Source: Actinomycetota bacterium
GTDB lineage: Bacteria > Actinomycetota > Acidimicrobiia > IMCC26256 > PALSA-555
DNA: 64,000 nucleotides
NCBI GenBank assembly: GCA_016870355.1
Contig: VGBR01000005.1
Coordinates: 151,764-215,763, forward strand
Direction: 5' to 3'
Of this stretch, positions 1 through 9,355 are shown piece by piece (the stretch's first letter is position 1; each line of letters starts with the position of its first letter). Made by a program: the position numbers and the translations under genes. The notes beneath the pieces were generated by a model, which saw only the letters and a program-made list of their open reading frames with translations, made no database searches and had not been told where the DNA came from.

Positions 1-54
1 GGACCGTCGACCTGCGCGGCTGGTGACACCGGGAGCTGCGCGTCGCCTGGGGAG

Positions 55-60
55 TACCCT
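55..60 (+). promoter_or_regulatory. -10-like element, amidase gene
   Basis: The hexamer TACCCT lies 8 nt before the ATG at 69. There is no purine-rich ribosome site in between, so the transcript probably starts at or next to the start codon (leaderless). No convincing -35 is visible. Confidence 0.45.
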
Positions 61-68
61 GCCGACCC

Positions 69-1523
69 ATGGGCACTGAGCTCTCAACCCTCGACGCCAC
101 GGCCCAGGCCGCGCTCGTGCGCGATGGCGACGTCACACCACTCGAGCTCGTCGAGACCGCGATCAACCGCATCGAGAAGGTGAACGACGAGCTCAATGCG
201 GTCATCCATCCGTTGTTCGACAAGGCCCGCGCGACCGCACCGGGCGCCGTCGACGGCCCGTTCCAGGGCGTGCCCATGGTCATCAAGGACCTCGATGGCA
301 CATCGACGGGTGATCCGTATCACGGGGGGAACCAGCTGCTGAAGCGGGTCGGACACGTCGCCGACCGCGACTCGCATCTCTTCTCAAAGCTGCGCGCCGC
401 GGGCTTCGTGTTCGTGGGCAAGACGAACACGCCCGAGCTTGGGCTCATGCCCACCACCGAGTCGGTCGCGTACGGCCCGGCGCGCAACCCGTGGAACACC
501 GATCACAGCACCGGCGGTTCGAGCGGCGGCAGTGCGGCCGCGGTCGCGTCGGGCATGGTGCCCGTCGGGCACGCCGGCGACGGCGGAGGTTCGATCCGCA
601 TCCCATCGAGCGCGTGCGGGCTCGTCGGCCTGAAGCCAACCAGAGGTCGCGTGTCTCTCGGCCCAGACATCGGTGAGGCCTGGGCGGGGCTCGTGCAGCG
701 CCACGTCGTCACCCGCTCGGTGCGCGACAGCGCCGCCGTGCTCGACGCGCTGCAGGGCCCGATGCCGGGCGATCCGTACTTCGCGCCTCCCCCGGCGCGT
801 CCGTTCCTCGCCGAGGTCGGCGCGGATCCAGGACGGCTCCGGATCGGCATCCGCACGGCCGCGCCCATGGGACTCACCGAGACGACCGCGGCGTGCGCGG
901 CCGCCGCGGAAGATGCCGCACGCACGCTGGAGTCGCTCGGGCACACCGTCGAAGAGGCGTCGCCAGCCGCGCTCGACGAAGTCGAGCTGTTCGCACTGTT
1001 CTTCTCGCTCCTCACGACCCACGTCGTCGCGGACTTGCGCGAGCTCGAGGCGTTGACGGGCACGACGGTCGGGCCCGATGACGTCGAGCCGCTGACGTGG
1101 CTGTACTACGAGCAGGGACAAGCCGTCACCGGGATCCAGTACCTCGACGCAGTCAATGGCGCGCACAACTGGTCACGTCGGATGGCGTCGTGGTGGGAAC
1201 CGGTCGACGGCAGTACTGGGTTCGACCTCTTGCTCACACCGACGATGGCGGAACCACCACCGGTCATCGGCGACTGCGTGAGCACCAAGGACGACATCGA
1301 GCGAGGCATGGTGCGCGCCACCGCGTTCGCGGCCTACTGCGCGCCGTTCAACGTCACTGGTCAACCGGCGATGTCGGTGCCGCTGGCTTGGACCGAGACG
1401 GGGCTTCCCATCGGCGTACAGCTCGTGGCGCCGTACGCGCGCGAGGACGTGCTGCTGCGCGTGGCCACCCAGCTCGAGACGGCGCAGCCTTGGGTCGACC
1501 GCCGTCCGCCCGTGCACGCTTGA
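69..1523 (+). CDS. amidase signature family hydrolase, NylA-like
   Basis: This 484-residue protein belongs to the amidase signature family, which hydrolyses carboxamides with a Ser-cisSer-Lys triad. The Lys is K73 in VIKDLDG, the cis-Ser lies in the glycine/serine run GGSSGGS at 149-155, and the nucleophile is S175 in GGGSIRIP. All three are present, so the enzyme should be active. Overall it resembles 6-aminohexanoate cyclic dimer hydrolase-type amidases more than GatA, and a separate true GatA is encoded at 21624. The next gene starts 13 nt downstream on the same strand, so the amidase and the AtuA pair probably form one transcription unit; a role in degrading an amide-containing or lipid substrate is only inference. 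The ATG is supported by a -10-like hexamer 8 nt upstream. Confidence 0.9.
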   Translation: MGTELSTLDATAQAALVRDGDVTPLELVETAINRIEKVNDELNAVIHPLFDKARATAPGAVDGPFQGVPMVIKDLDGTSTGDPYHGGNQLLKRVGHVADRDSHLFSKLRAAGFVFVGKTNTPELGLMPTTESVAYGPARNPWNTDHSTGGSSGGSAAAVASGMVPVGHAGDGGGSIRIPSSACGLVGLKPTRGRVSLGPDIGEAWAGLVQRHVVTRSVRDSAAVLDALQGPMPGDPYFAPPPARPFLAEVGADPGRLRIGIRTAAPMGLTETTAACAAAAEDAARTLESLGHTVEEASPAALDEVELFALFFSLLTTHVVADLRELEALTGTTVGPDDVEPLTWLYYEQGQAVTGIQYLDAVNGAHNWSRRMASWWEPVDGSTGFDLLLTPTMAEPPPVIGDCVSTKDDIERGMVRATAFAAYCAPFNVTGQPAMSVPLAWTETGLPIGVQLVAPYAREDVLLRVATQLETAQPWVDRRPPVHA

Positions 1524-1536
1524 CTCGACACCACCC

Positions 1537-2913
1537 ATGATCAGGGTCGCCGGCGGCCAGGGGTTCTACGGCGACACTCCCAAGGCACTCGATGCGCTCC
1601 TCGCCGAGGAGGAAGGCGTTGACTACCTGTGCCTCGAGGCGCTCGCGGAGCTGACCCTCGCGATCCTCCAGAAGGACCGCCAGAAAGATGAAGCCCGCGG
1701 GTACACCCGCGACCTGCCGGCGTACATGGCCGCCGCGCTTCCTGCGGTCGCGGCCGGTCGCACGAAGATCATCACCAACGCGGGAGGCATCAACCCGACC
1801 GCGGCGGCGCGCGCGGCGATCGGCACCGCGCGCGACCTCGGGTTGCACGGCCTGAAGGTCGCAACGGTCACCGGTGACGACCTGATGCCACGGCTCGACG
1901 CGATCGCTGCAACGACCCCGCTCGCACATCTCGACACCGATGCTCCCTACACCGACTTCCCAGCACCGACCCTGTTCGCGTCGGCCTATCTCGGCGCGCG
2001 TCCGATCGTCGACGCGCTCGCGCAGGACGCCGACGTCGTGATCACCGGACGGGTGGCTGACGCGGCGCTCTTCCTCGCTCCGTTGGTCCATGAACACGGG
2101 TGGGCATGGGATGACTGGGATCGCATCGCGGCCGGCACGTTGGTGGGTCACCTGCTGGAGTGCTCGGGCCAGAGCGCTGGCGGCAACCTGAGCCGGCAGT
2201 GGTGGGACGTCCCGCGTCCTTGGGATCTGCCGTATCCGATCGCCGAGGTCGACGCCGACAGCACCGCCGTCATCACCAAGCCCAAGGCCTCGGGCGGACG
2301 AGTGAGCTTCGACACGGTGCGGCATCAACTGCTCTACGAGGTGCACGACCCGACCGCGTACCTCTCGCCCGATGTCGTCGCAGACTTCACGAGCACACAC
2401 TTCGAGGACCTCGGTGACGATCGCGTGCGAGTGACCGACGTGCGCGGGAGGCCTGCGACCGATACCTATAAGGCGCTGCTCGCGCACTCCGTCGGATGGG
2501 CCGGCGAAGCACGGATCGCGTTCTCCTGGCCCGAAGCGCACGAGAAGGCGACTGCCGCCGCCGCGATCTTCGCGAAGCGAGTGGAGCAGGCTGGGCTCGA
2601 CGTGGACGAGTGGTGCGTCGAGATGTGGGGTGTCGATGCCCTGGGTGGCCCGACGGTTCCGAACGCCACTTCAGAGCACGACGCCGAGCCGCCCGACTGC
2701 GTGGCGCGGATCGCGTGGCGCTGCGCGGATCCGCTGACGGCCGGACTGGTCGGACGCGAGCTGGTGCCGCTGACGTTGTCCGCGCCTCCCGCAGGAATGA
2801 CTGGCATGGGGCGTGGTGCCGGCCGTCCGACTGAGCTGCTTGGGCTCTGGCCCACGCTGGTGGAGAAGACGCACGTGGATCCGCACGTTGCCGTCACGAT
2901 CGAGGAGACCTGA
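1537..2913 (+). CDS. AtuA-family (DUF1446) acyl-CoA-related protein
   Basis: The 458-residue product matches the acyclic terpene utilisation AtuA family (DUF1446). Diagnostic stretches are the N-terminal IRVAGGQGFYGDT, the TNAGGINP motif around residue 80 and VVITGRVADAALFLAPL near residue 168. AtuA family members are found in citronellol/geraniol and leucine/isovalerate catabolic clusters, but their exact chemistry is not settled. It lies 13 nt after the amidase gene and is followed at once by a small gene encoding the domain usually fused to its C-terminus. The call is based on family recognition; the substrate is unknown. Confidence 0.85.
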   Translation: MIRVAGGQGFYGDTPKALDALLAEEEGVDYLCLEALAELTLAILQKDRQKDEARGYTRDLPAYMAAALPAVAAGRTKIITNAGGINPTAAARAAIGTARDLGLHGLKVATVTGDDLMPRLDAIAATTPLAHLDTDAPYTDFPAPTLFASAYLGARPIVDALAQDADVVITGRVADAALFLAPLVHEHGWAWDDWDRIAAGTLVGHLLECSGQSAGGNLSRQWWDVPRPWDLPYPIAEVDADSTAVITKPKASGGRVSFDTVRHQLLYEVHDPTAYLSPDVVADFTSTHFEDLGDDRVRVTDVRGRPATDTYKALLAHSVGWAGEARIAFSWPEAHEKATAAAAIFAKRVEQAGLDVDEWCVEMWGVDALGGPTVPNATSEHDAEPPDCVARIAWRCADPLTAGLVGRELVPLTLSAPPAGMTGMGRGAGRPTELLGLWPTLVEKTHVDPHVAVTIEET

Positions 2914-2914
2914 G

Positions 2915-3307
2915 GTGACTCGCCTTCGACTCCACGAGCTCTGCGGGTATCGCGCGGGCGACAAGGGCGACATCGCCAACATCGCGGTGTTCGCTGACGA
3001 CGATGCGGTCTACGAGGTGATCGTGCGCGAAGTCACCGCCGAGCGGGTGAAGGCACACTTCGGCGCCATGGTGACGGGAGGCGTGCTGCGCTACGAGGTA
3101 CCCAACGTGCTGGCGCTCAACTTCGTGCTGCACGGCGCTCTTGGCGGCGGCGGACCGCGCAGTCTGCGCGCCGACAGCCTCGGCAAGACCCTTGGTGGCG
3201 CGTTGGTGCGCCTCGAGATCGAGGTGCCCGATTCGCTCGCCGATCGCCGCGCTCCGAAGCCCGACGTGGGATGGGCCAGGACGATCGTCGACGGGTTGAC
3301 GGACTAG
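2915..3307 (+). CDS. AtuA-like ferredoxin-fold small protein
   Basis: This 130-residue protein corresponds to the small domain that in many AtuA (DUF1446) proteins is the C-terminal part of one chain. Here it is a separate gene. A start at GTG 2915 is chosen because GAGGAG at 2902-2907 gives a well-spaced ribosome site and the GTG follows the previous stop by 1 nt. Characteristic residues are LHELCGYRAGDKGDIANIAV at the N-terminus and LNFVLHGALGGGGPRSLRAD in the middle. Translational coupling with the AtuA gene suggests a complex in fixed ratio. The function of the domain is not established. Confidence 0.8.
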   Translation: MTRLRLHELCGYRAGDKGDIANIAVFADDDAVYEVIVREVTAERVKAHFGAMVTGGVLRYEVPNVLALNFVLHGALGGGGPRSLRADSLGKTLGGALVRLEIEVPDSLADRRAPKPDVGWARTIVDGLTD

Positions 3308-3552
3308 GTGTACTCGGCCATCAGGTTGGCGTCAGACGCTGGCGCGCTCGCGCTGAGCGCGATCCGTCCGCCGCGTCGCTCCAGGTGCGCTTCCATGTCG
3401 GGAGGCGACAGCGCCGTCCCGAAGCGGTGACCTTGAGCGAAGAGACAGCCGGCGGCGTGGAGGCGCTTTAGTTGACTCGCCGTCTCGACTCCTTCTGCGA
3501 CCGTGACAAGATCGAGACGGCGACCGAGCTCGAGGATCGAGTCGACCTGTCT
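3304..3552 (-). pseudogene. C-terminal remnant of an EAL-domain protein
   Basis: The minus strand reads, without interruption, the last 80 or so residues of an EAL (c-di-GMP phosphodiesterase) domain: SILELGRRLDLVTVAEGVET, then QLKRLHAAGCLFAQGHRFG, ending MAEYT and a TAG at 3304-3306. VAEGVET and the GC..AQGHRFG block are the hallmarks of EAL motif C-termini, and the intact EAL protein at 39821 has the same order (GEGVETTEQL..GC..GQGFLFG). The 5' part is missing: reading upstream, the frame hits TAG inside the tandem repeat array at 3553-3555. No start codon or N-terminal domain remains. I read it as a deleted gene whose break point is the repeat array. Confidence 0.8.
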
Positions 3553-3649
3553 CTAGGACTCCTGTCTCTAGGACTCCTGCCTCTAGGACTCCTGCCTCTA
3601 GGACTCCTGCCTCTAGGACTCCTGCCTCGAGGACTCCTGCCTCTAGGAG
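3550..3649. repeat. 15-bp tandem repeat array between EAL remnant and lhr stop
   Basis: There are six full 15-bp units (consensus CCTCTAGGACTCCTG, variants at the first base and one CTCGAG) and a partial seventh starting at 3640. Each unit holds the small palindrome AGGAcTCCT. The last unit supplies the TAG stop codon of lhr (3643-3645 on the minus strand). The unit length is a multiple of three, so several frames stay open through it, but I see no reason to regard any of them as coding. Slippage or illegitimate recombination at the lhr 3' end is the simplest origin. Confidence 0.9.
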
Positions 3650-6600
3650 AAGGGCGTCACCGCATCCTCGGGGACCCCGTCGACGTACGTGACCGTCTTG
3701 GTGCGGATGGCTGTCACGGTGGTGCCGGGCACGATCACGCCCACCAGGTTGAGCGGATCGGTGGCGTTGACCACCACCCGCTCGCCGTTGCGGGGGCTGC
3801 GGCGAACCTGCCCGAGCTGCTCGATCGCGGCGGGCAGGGCGTACTGCTCCCCCGTCATCCCGGCCACGAAGCGGCCGCCCCTCACGAGCCCACGATCCTC
3901 GAGCCGGCGCAGCGCCCGTTGCACGTCGCGCCACGGGAACCTGCCCCCGCCGCAGATGCTGGAGTCGCGAACCGCGAGATCACGGAAGACGACTCCCCAG
4001 CGGTGCAGCAACAGCTCGGCGACGGCCTCGGCGAGCTCCTCGCGATCGATCTCTTCCGCCATGGGATGAGCGAGGGCCGCGACGAGCGACCACCGCCCGG
4101 CGCCGACCACCCGCACCGGCTCACGGCGCAGGCGCGACAGCCGCGCGACCTCGCGGCGGCGACCGTTCCCCGCGAGCCGTCCCCTGATCGCGCCGAAACC
4201 GTCGGACGTGAGCAAGCCGCGCGCCACGCCGTCCCACAGCGCGCGGTCGATGGTGTCGGGCAGCTGGTTCGTCGCGACTGCGAGCTCTCCTGCGAAGCAG
4301 GCGCCACGCTCGCGGAGCACCTCGATGACCTCGGCAGTCACGCCGACCGGCGGCTCGACCGGCTCACCCGCGTCCCGCGCCGCGGTGAGGAGCCACGGCA
4401 GGTCGTCGCGCAGCACGACCGAGATCGGCGTCGCCTTCGACGGCGCGCCGGGGGTGATCCGGGCGTCGTCACCGGCACGCGGCGTGAGGCGCAGCCACGC
4501 CACCTGCCCGTCGTGACACAGCCGGTCGAGCAACCCGGCTTGGTAGCCGCGCACGCGGCGGGCGAACAGCTCCGACTCCCATGCGACCGCCGCGCCCTCG
4601 TAGCCCTGGAGCTGATCGATCGCCTCGACGAGACCCGCCTCACCAGCAAGCTGCGTGCCCGGCGCGACGTGCTGCCAGCGAAGCAGGAAGCGCATGAAGT
4701 CCTGGGCAGTGACCGCCTGCACCGACTCGCGTCGGCTGCGCCGCGAGTAGGAGTGCATGCGGGCCAGCAATCGGCGCGACACCCACTGCATCTCACTTGC
4801 GGCGTGATCGGCGCCGGGCGAGTAGCGGCCCTGGAGCGCGAAGCCTTCGCGCTCGAGCATCGCCAACCCAGTGGCGACGCGCGTCATCGGCAGCGCGGTC
4901 ATCGCGTGGAGCACTTCGGGGGTGATGACACCAGAGATCTCCAGGTGGCCGCGCAACACGGCGGCAACCGCCTCGTCAGCACCGGCGAGCGCCTGCTCCG
5001 CATCGGCGCGTTGCTCGGTCGTGCACCACAGCTCGCTGCTCTCATCGCGCAGGACCTGCCCGCGGTTGCGCGCCACCAGCTCGTCCCATCGAGGGCGCCA
5101 CTCGTCGCGGGCACGGGTGACGACCAGGCTCGAGAGCAAGTCGTGGAGGTCGTCGGCGGTCTCAGGATCAGGCGCCACCTCGGTGTGAACTCGCTCGATC
5201 GCCTCGGGCTCGAGCGCACCGATGGCGCTGAGGTCGACGGCCAGCCCGCGTCGGAGCGTGACCGCGTTCGTGCGCCGGTTCTGCACCTCTCCCTCGTCGT
5301 CGAGGAAGGCATAGGGCCGGGCGGTGAGGATCTCGTGCGCGAGCACCGACGGTTCGGTCGTCTCGACGCAGTGCACGGCAACCTGCTCCTGCTCGATGCC
5401 TGCGAGCAGATCGCACACGCCCTCGACATCGAGCGCCTCATGCAGCGTGTCGGTGATGGTCTGGCGCACGAGCACGTGATCAGGGATCTCGATCGGGCCG
5501 GTGACGTTCTCGGCGCACGCGGCCGCTTGCGGGAAGACCGCGGCCATCAGGTCGTCGCTCTCCATGCGCTGGATCGGCGGCGGGTTGCGACGACCGTTGC
5601 GGAAGCGCAGGACCATGAGCGCGCGGTTCAGGTTCCAGCGCCAGCGTGACTGGAACATCGGCGAGTCGAGCACCGCGTGCCGCAGCGTGTCCTCGACCGT
5701 CTTGCTCGCGAGGTAGCGGGGCACCTCAGCAAGCGGGAAGCTGTGATGCGGCCCGAGCGACAACACGACGGCGTCGTCGTTGGCCGCGGCCTGGAGCTCG
5801 AAGTTGAAGGTTCGGCAGAACTTCTTGCGCAGCGCGAGGCCGAGCGCGCGGTTGATGCGCCCGCCGTGCGGCGAGTGGACGACGAGCTGCATGCCGCCGG
5901 TCTCGTCGAAGAACCGCTCCAGCACGAGGAGATCCTGGGTAGGCATCGCGCCGAGCGCGGCCCGGCCAACTGCGAGGTAGTCGACGATCATCGCGGCGAC
6001 TTCGGCGTCGACGCCCGCAACCTCGACGATGTGGGCACGTGCCGCGTCGGGATCGCCGGCTTCGAGCAGCTCGTCGACCCGTGCTCGCAGTGCCGACACC
6101 TCGGCCGAGAGCTCGGCGGTGCGCGCGGGGGCTTCGCCGAGCCAGAACGGGATCGTGGGTGGCGCGCCCGCGGCATCGCGGACGCGCATCACGCCGGGCT
6201 CGACCTTGCGCACCTGCCACGAGTGGGTGCCGAGCAGGAAGATGTCGCCCGCCATCGACTCGATGGCCCAGTCCTCGTTGACGGTGCCGATGAAGGTGTC
6301 GTCGGGCTCGGCCACCACCCGGTAGTCGCCGGTCTCGGGGATCGCTCCTCCCGACGTGAGCGCCGCAAGCCGCGCTGCCTTGCGCCCCCGCACCTCTCCG
6401 TTCACCGCGTCGTGATGGATGTAGGCACCCCGCAGCCCGCGCGGCGTGCGGATCCCGTCGGCGACCAGCGTGATCACCTCGTCGAACTCGGCGCGGGTCA
6501 TGTCCATGTAGGGCGCGGCCCGCCGCACGAGATCGAACAGGTCGTCGGTACGCCACTCCTGCGCGGCGACTTCAGCGACGATCTGCTGCGCGGCGATGTC

Positions 6601-7878
6601 GAGCGGAAGCCGTGACGGGTGGATCGCGTCGAGCCGACCGGCGCGCACGGCCGCGAGCAGCGCGGTGCACTCGACGAGCTCGTCACGAGTAAGTGGATAG
6701 AGCCGACCCTTCGGCGTTCCCGCGCGGGTGTGGTTCGAACGACCCACCCGTTGCAGGAACGTGGCGATGCTGCGCGGTGAGCCGACCTGACACACCAGCT
6801 CGACCGGTCCGATGTCGATGCCGAGCTCCAGCGATGCGGTGGCGACGAGGCACTTCAGATCACCAGCGCGCAGCCGGGACTCGATCCGGTAGCGGCGGTC
6901 CTTCGAGAGGCTGCCGTGGTGCGCGGCCACCAGCCCACCCTCGGGTTGGTCGCCCAGGCGCTCCCCGAGGTGGTGCGCGAGCCGTTCGGCGAGTCGACGG
7001 GTGTTGACGAACACGAGCGTCGTGCGGTGCTGTGCAACGTGCGCCGCGATGCGATCGAGCACGTCGGACATCTGCTCGTGCGACGACACCGCTTCGAGCT
7101 CACCTTCGGGGAGCTCGAGCGCAAGATCGAGATCACGCTGGTGACCCGAGTCGACGATCTCCGGGAGCCGGCGATCACCGACCAGCAGCCGCGCCACCGT
7201 CTCGATGGGCCGCTGCGTAGCCGACAACCCGATGCGACTCGGGCGCTCGTCGCAGAGCGCTTCGAGCCGCTCCATCGTGAGCGCGAGGTGCGCGCCGCGC
7301 TTGTCGCGCGCGACCGCATGGATCTCGTCGATGATCACTGTGTCGACGGTGCGGAGGATCTCGCGGCTCTTGGCCGCGGTGACCAACAGGTAGAGCGACT
7401 CCGGCGTCGTCACCACGAAGCTCGGCGGGCGGCGCAGCATCGCGGCGCGTTGCGAACTCGTGGTGTCGCCCGTGCGCACCGCCACCTCCAAGCTCGGCGC
7501 GTCGAGCCCCATCTCCGCGGCGACGGCGGCGATCTCCGCCAGCGGCCGTTCCAGGTTCTCGGCGATGTCGACGGCCAGCGCCTTCAGCGGAGACACGTAG
7601 ACGACGCGCGCGACGTGGTGCACGTCTTCACCGGCTTGGTGCGCGCAGTACAGGCGATCGATCGCGACGAGGAATGCGGAAAGCGTCTTGCCCGAGCCCG
7701 TGGGCGCGGCGATCAGGGTGTCGGCACGCGCAGCGATGCGCGGCCATCCGTCGCGCTGTGGTGCTGTCGGGCCGTTCGGGAACCGCCGCGCGAACCAGGT
7801 GGCCACCGCCGGGTGGAAGCCCGCGGGCGCGCCGGGTAGGTCGACAAGGGGAAGCCGCGGAGAGGCGATGGTCGCCAT
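3643..7878 (-). CDS. lhr: Lhr-type superfamily 2 ATP-dependent helicase
   Basis: The protein is about 1,411 residues, close to the length of actinobacterial large helicase-related proteins (about 1,500). Walker A (APTGSGKT) is at residues 58-65 and motif II is the DEIH box in TVIIDEIHAVARDKRG. Further on are motif IV-VI signatures (ATASLELGIDIG, then QRVGRSNH) and a long C-terminal Lhr-specific region. Lhr translocates 3'-5' on single-stranded DNA and unwinds RNA:DNA hybrids in mycobacteria. The start is ATG 7878, or GTG 7881 just upstream, which is better spaced from a GGAG site. It lies 79 nt (from the HNH stop at 7943 to the GTG/ATG, about 65 nt) behind the HNH gene on the same strand. The stop codon falls in the tandem repeat array, so the last codons may have been remodelled. 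Confidence 0.93.
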   Translation of the reverse strand: MATIASPRLPLVDLPGAPAGFHPAVATWFARRFPNGPTAPQRDGWPRIAARADTLIAAPTGSGKTLSAFLVAIDRLYCAHQAGEDVHHVARVVYVSPLKALAVDIAENLERPLAEIAAVAAEMGLDAPSLEVAVRTGDTTSSQRAAMLRRPPSFVVTTPESLYLLVTAAKSREILRTVDTVIIDEIHAVARDKRGAHLALTMERLEALCDERPSRIGLSATQRPIETVARLLVGDRRLPEIVDSGHQRDLDLALELPEGELEAVSSHEQMSDVLDRIAAHVAQHRTTLVFVNTRRLAERLAHHLGERLGDQPEGGLVAAHHGSLSKDRRYRIESRLRAGDLKCLVATASLELGIDIGPVELVCQVGSPRSIATFLQRVGRSNHTRAGTPKGRLYPLTRDELVECTALLAAVRAGRLDAIHPSRLPLDIAAQQIVAEVAAQEWRTDDLFDLVRRAAPYMDMTRAEFDEVITLVADGIRTPRGLRGAYIHHDAVNGEVRGRKAARLAALTSGGAIPETGDYRVVAEPDDTFIGTVNEDWAIESMAGDIFLLGTHSWQVRKVEPGVMRVRDAAGAPPTIPFWLGEAPARTAELSAEVSALRARVDELLEAGDPDAARAHIVEVAGVDAEVAAMIVDYLAVGRAALGAMPTQDLLVLERFFDETGGMQLVVHSPHGGRINRALGLALRKKFCRTFNFELQAAANDDAVVLSLGPHHSFPLAEVPRYLASKTVEDTLRHAVLDSPMFQSRWRWNLNRALMVLRFRNGRRNPPPIQRMESDDLMAAVFPQAAACAENVTGPIEIPDHVLVRQTITDTLHEALDVEGVCDLLAGIEQEQVAVHCVETTEPSVLAHEILTARPYAFLDDEGEVQNRRTNAVTLRRGLAVDLSAIGALEPEAIERVHTEVAPDPETADDLHDLLSSLVVTRARDEWRPRWDELVARNRGQVLRDESSELWCTTEQRADAEQALAGADEAVAAVLRGHLEISGVITPEVLHAMTALPMTRVATGLAMLEREGFALQGRYSPGADHAASEMQWVSRRLLARMHSYSRRSRRESVQAVTAQDFMRFLLRWQHVAPGTQLAGEAGLVEAIDQLQGYEGAAVAWESELFARRVRGYQAGLLDRLCHDGQVAWLRLTPRAGDDARITPGAPSKATPISVVLRDDLPWLLTAARDAGEPVEPPVGVTAEVIEVLRERGACFAGELAVATNQLPDTIDRALWDGVARGLLTSDGFGAIRGRLAGNGRRREVARLSRLRREPVRVVGAGRWSLVAALAHPMAEEIDREELAEAVAELLLHRWGVVFRDLAVRDSSICGGGRFPWRDVQRALRRLEDRGLVRGGRFVAGMTGEQYALPAAIEQLGQVRRSPRNGERVVVNATDPLNLVGVIVPGTTVTAIRTKTVTYVDGVPEDAVTPFS

Positions 7879-7942
7879 CACGAGGCATTCTCCACCATGG
7901 CTACGACACTCCAAGCTGAGATGTCGGCCTCGGATCTCGTCG

Positions 7943-9157
7943 TCACGCCGCCGCCAGCGGCTCGAGCGTTCGTCGATCTCGATCCGCAGGGAGCCATTCC
8001 AAGGCGGGCACGAACGTCTTCTGAGTGCCAACGCCGAGCAAGCGCAGGTCATGTCGGTGCTTGTAGTGGTGATGGAAGCGACAGAGCTTCTGAAGGTTGT
8101 CGAGCTCCGTACGACCGCCGAACTCGAGTGGCACGTTGTGGTCGACATCGAGGCCCCAGGCCGCGTTGCAGCCAGCGACTGCGCACTCCGGGTACAGATC
8201 GTCGATCGCGCTGCGCAGGTGAGTGGAGATCGTGCGTCCGAGATGAGAGATCGCGAGGACGTCGGTGCCGTTGGTGATGAGCGCCTTCATGAACGCGTCC
8301 TCGGCAAGACACCGAGCGACGGAGACCGGAATCGGCCCGACTCCGGCGATCTCGCAGACTTCGCCCGGCTTGGTGTCGCCACGCAGGAACGCGGCGTGGT
8401 CGATCCGCACCGTCACCACCGGCATCGGCCCCGAGCCCGCGGGCATCTCACCGGTGCAGGCTTCGGCTTGTGCGAGCGCTGCGTCGAACATCAGCGCGCG
8501 GTGCGGCTCGCGTTCGGCCGGGTCCTGATCCTTCACCCGAGCGAAGAGCTCGGCTTCGTAGGCCGCCAAGGAGTTGGCGATACGGGTAGTGAGGTCGATC
8601 GGGCCACGAATGTCGATGCGGCCGGTGCCGTCCCAGTCCTGCCAATGCCGCCACGAACGCTCGCCGTAGATCCGGTCGTACGTGGTGTCGGCGTCGATGG
8701 CAGCGGCGGCGACCACCCGCTTGGACTCTGCTTTGAGACCCTTGAGCCCATCGGTCTCGGCGCGACGCAGCAGGAGCGATTCCGCCGACGGGTCGGCGCT
8801 GGCTGCCGCGCCAACCTCTTTCGCCTGCGCGCCGGACAGTCGACCGTCACGCAACGCGGCTTCGGTCTCAGAGAGCTGTTCAACCTGGTGCGCGGTATCG
8901 ATCACCTGCGCCGCCGCACCCACACTCGTGCCAGACATCTTCGCCAGGTAGTGCGCGGTGCTCCGGTAGGAGCCGTCGTGCGCACCGAGCTCATCGACCC
9001 TCCCCGCGGCCAGCATCTTGCTCGCCGCCGCCAAGCGCTCGAGGTCGGCCGACTCCACCAGATGCCGCCGTGCACCCGCGCCATCGAGCACACCGTGATC
9101 GACCTCGGCGAGATGCTCCCGCATCAGCTCGATCGCCTGGCGGACCTTCGACGGCAC
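7943..9157 (-). CDS. DUF222 domain HNH endonuclease-like protein
   Basis: This protein of about 404 residues has the DUF222 (13E12-type) helical region followed by a C-terminal HNH domain. The HNH part contains C-x4-C (CAVAGC), DVDHNVPLEFGG and LCRFHHHYKH, the pattern of zinc-bound HNH nucleases. Such genes are multicopy in actinobacteria; their role is unclear and they are often regarded as selfish or intron-derived. The open frame extends to TTG 9169, but GGAGGAA at 9162-9168 fits as a ribosome site for GTG 9157, so that start is preferred. No intron or inserted context is visible around it. Confidence 0.85.
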   Translation of the reverse strand: MPSKVRQAIELMREHLAEVDHGVLDGAGARRHLVESADLERLAAASKMLAAGRVDELGAHDGSYRSTAHYLAKMSGTSVGAAAQVIDTAHQVEQLSETEAALRDGRLSGAQAKEVGAAASADPSAESLLLRRAETDGLKGLKAESKRVVAAAAIDADTTYDRIYGERSWRHWQDWDGTGRIDIRGPIDLTTRIANSLAAYEAELFARVKDQDPAEREPHRALMFDAALAQAEACTGEMPAGSGPMPVVTVRIDHAAFLRGDTKPGEVCEIAGVGPIPVSVARCLAEDAFMKALITNGTDVLAISHLGRTISTHLRSAIDDLYPECAVAGCNAAWGLDVDHNVPLEFGGRTELDNLQKLCRFHHHYKHRHDLRLLGVGTQKTFVPALEWLPADRDRRTLEPLAAA

Positions 9158-9341
9158 GACTTCCTCCAATCAGGGCCGGCCCCCCTTCCCGAGGGCCTCC
9201 AACATCAACTGGGGAAGTTGCCACCACTCTGCGAACACCTGTTCGCCCTGTCAAGCCCGGGACGCGTCTCGGCGGGGGCCGTATAGGGCTCTCACCTGCG
9301 CAAATAGTCGGCTCAAGAAATTCTTCCGAAAAAAGCAGGTC

Positions 9342-9347
9342 TACAGT
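9342..9347 (+). promoter_or_regulatory. -10-like element, small lipoprotein gene
   Basis: TACAGT lies 8 nt before ATG 9356 with no ribosome site between, suggesting a leaderless message. The preceding segment (9170-9341) between the divergent HNH gene and this one holds nothing else I can name. Confidence 0.45.
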
Positions 9348-9355
9348 GATGCGCC

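Noticed and set aside
3550..3649. CRISPR array
   Set aside because: The units are 15 bp, directly adjacent and without spacers, and no cas genes are near. It is a simple tandem repeat.
3472..5649. 725-codon open frame on the plus strand running through the tandem repeats and antisense to lhr
   Set aside because: It is antisense to a clear helicase gene, its start sequence is unrelated to any family and its openness follows from high GC content. The repeat part (LLPLGLLPLG) is just the translated array.
6716..6745. GGTTCGAAC, reminiscent of a tRNA T-loop
   Set aside because: It lies inside the conserved helicase motif VI coding region of lhr, and no acceptor stem or anticodon arm can be drawn around it. 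No tRNA gene was found anywhere in the window.
7943..9157. Mobile intron or IS around the HNH protein
   Set aside because: The DUF222/HNH gene has no flanking inverted repeats, no reverse transcriptase and no interrupted host gene, so I treat it as a resident chromosomal gene.
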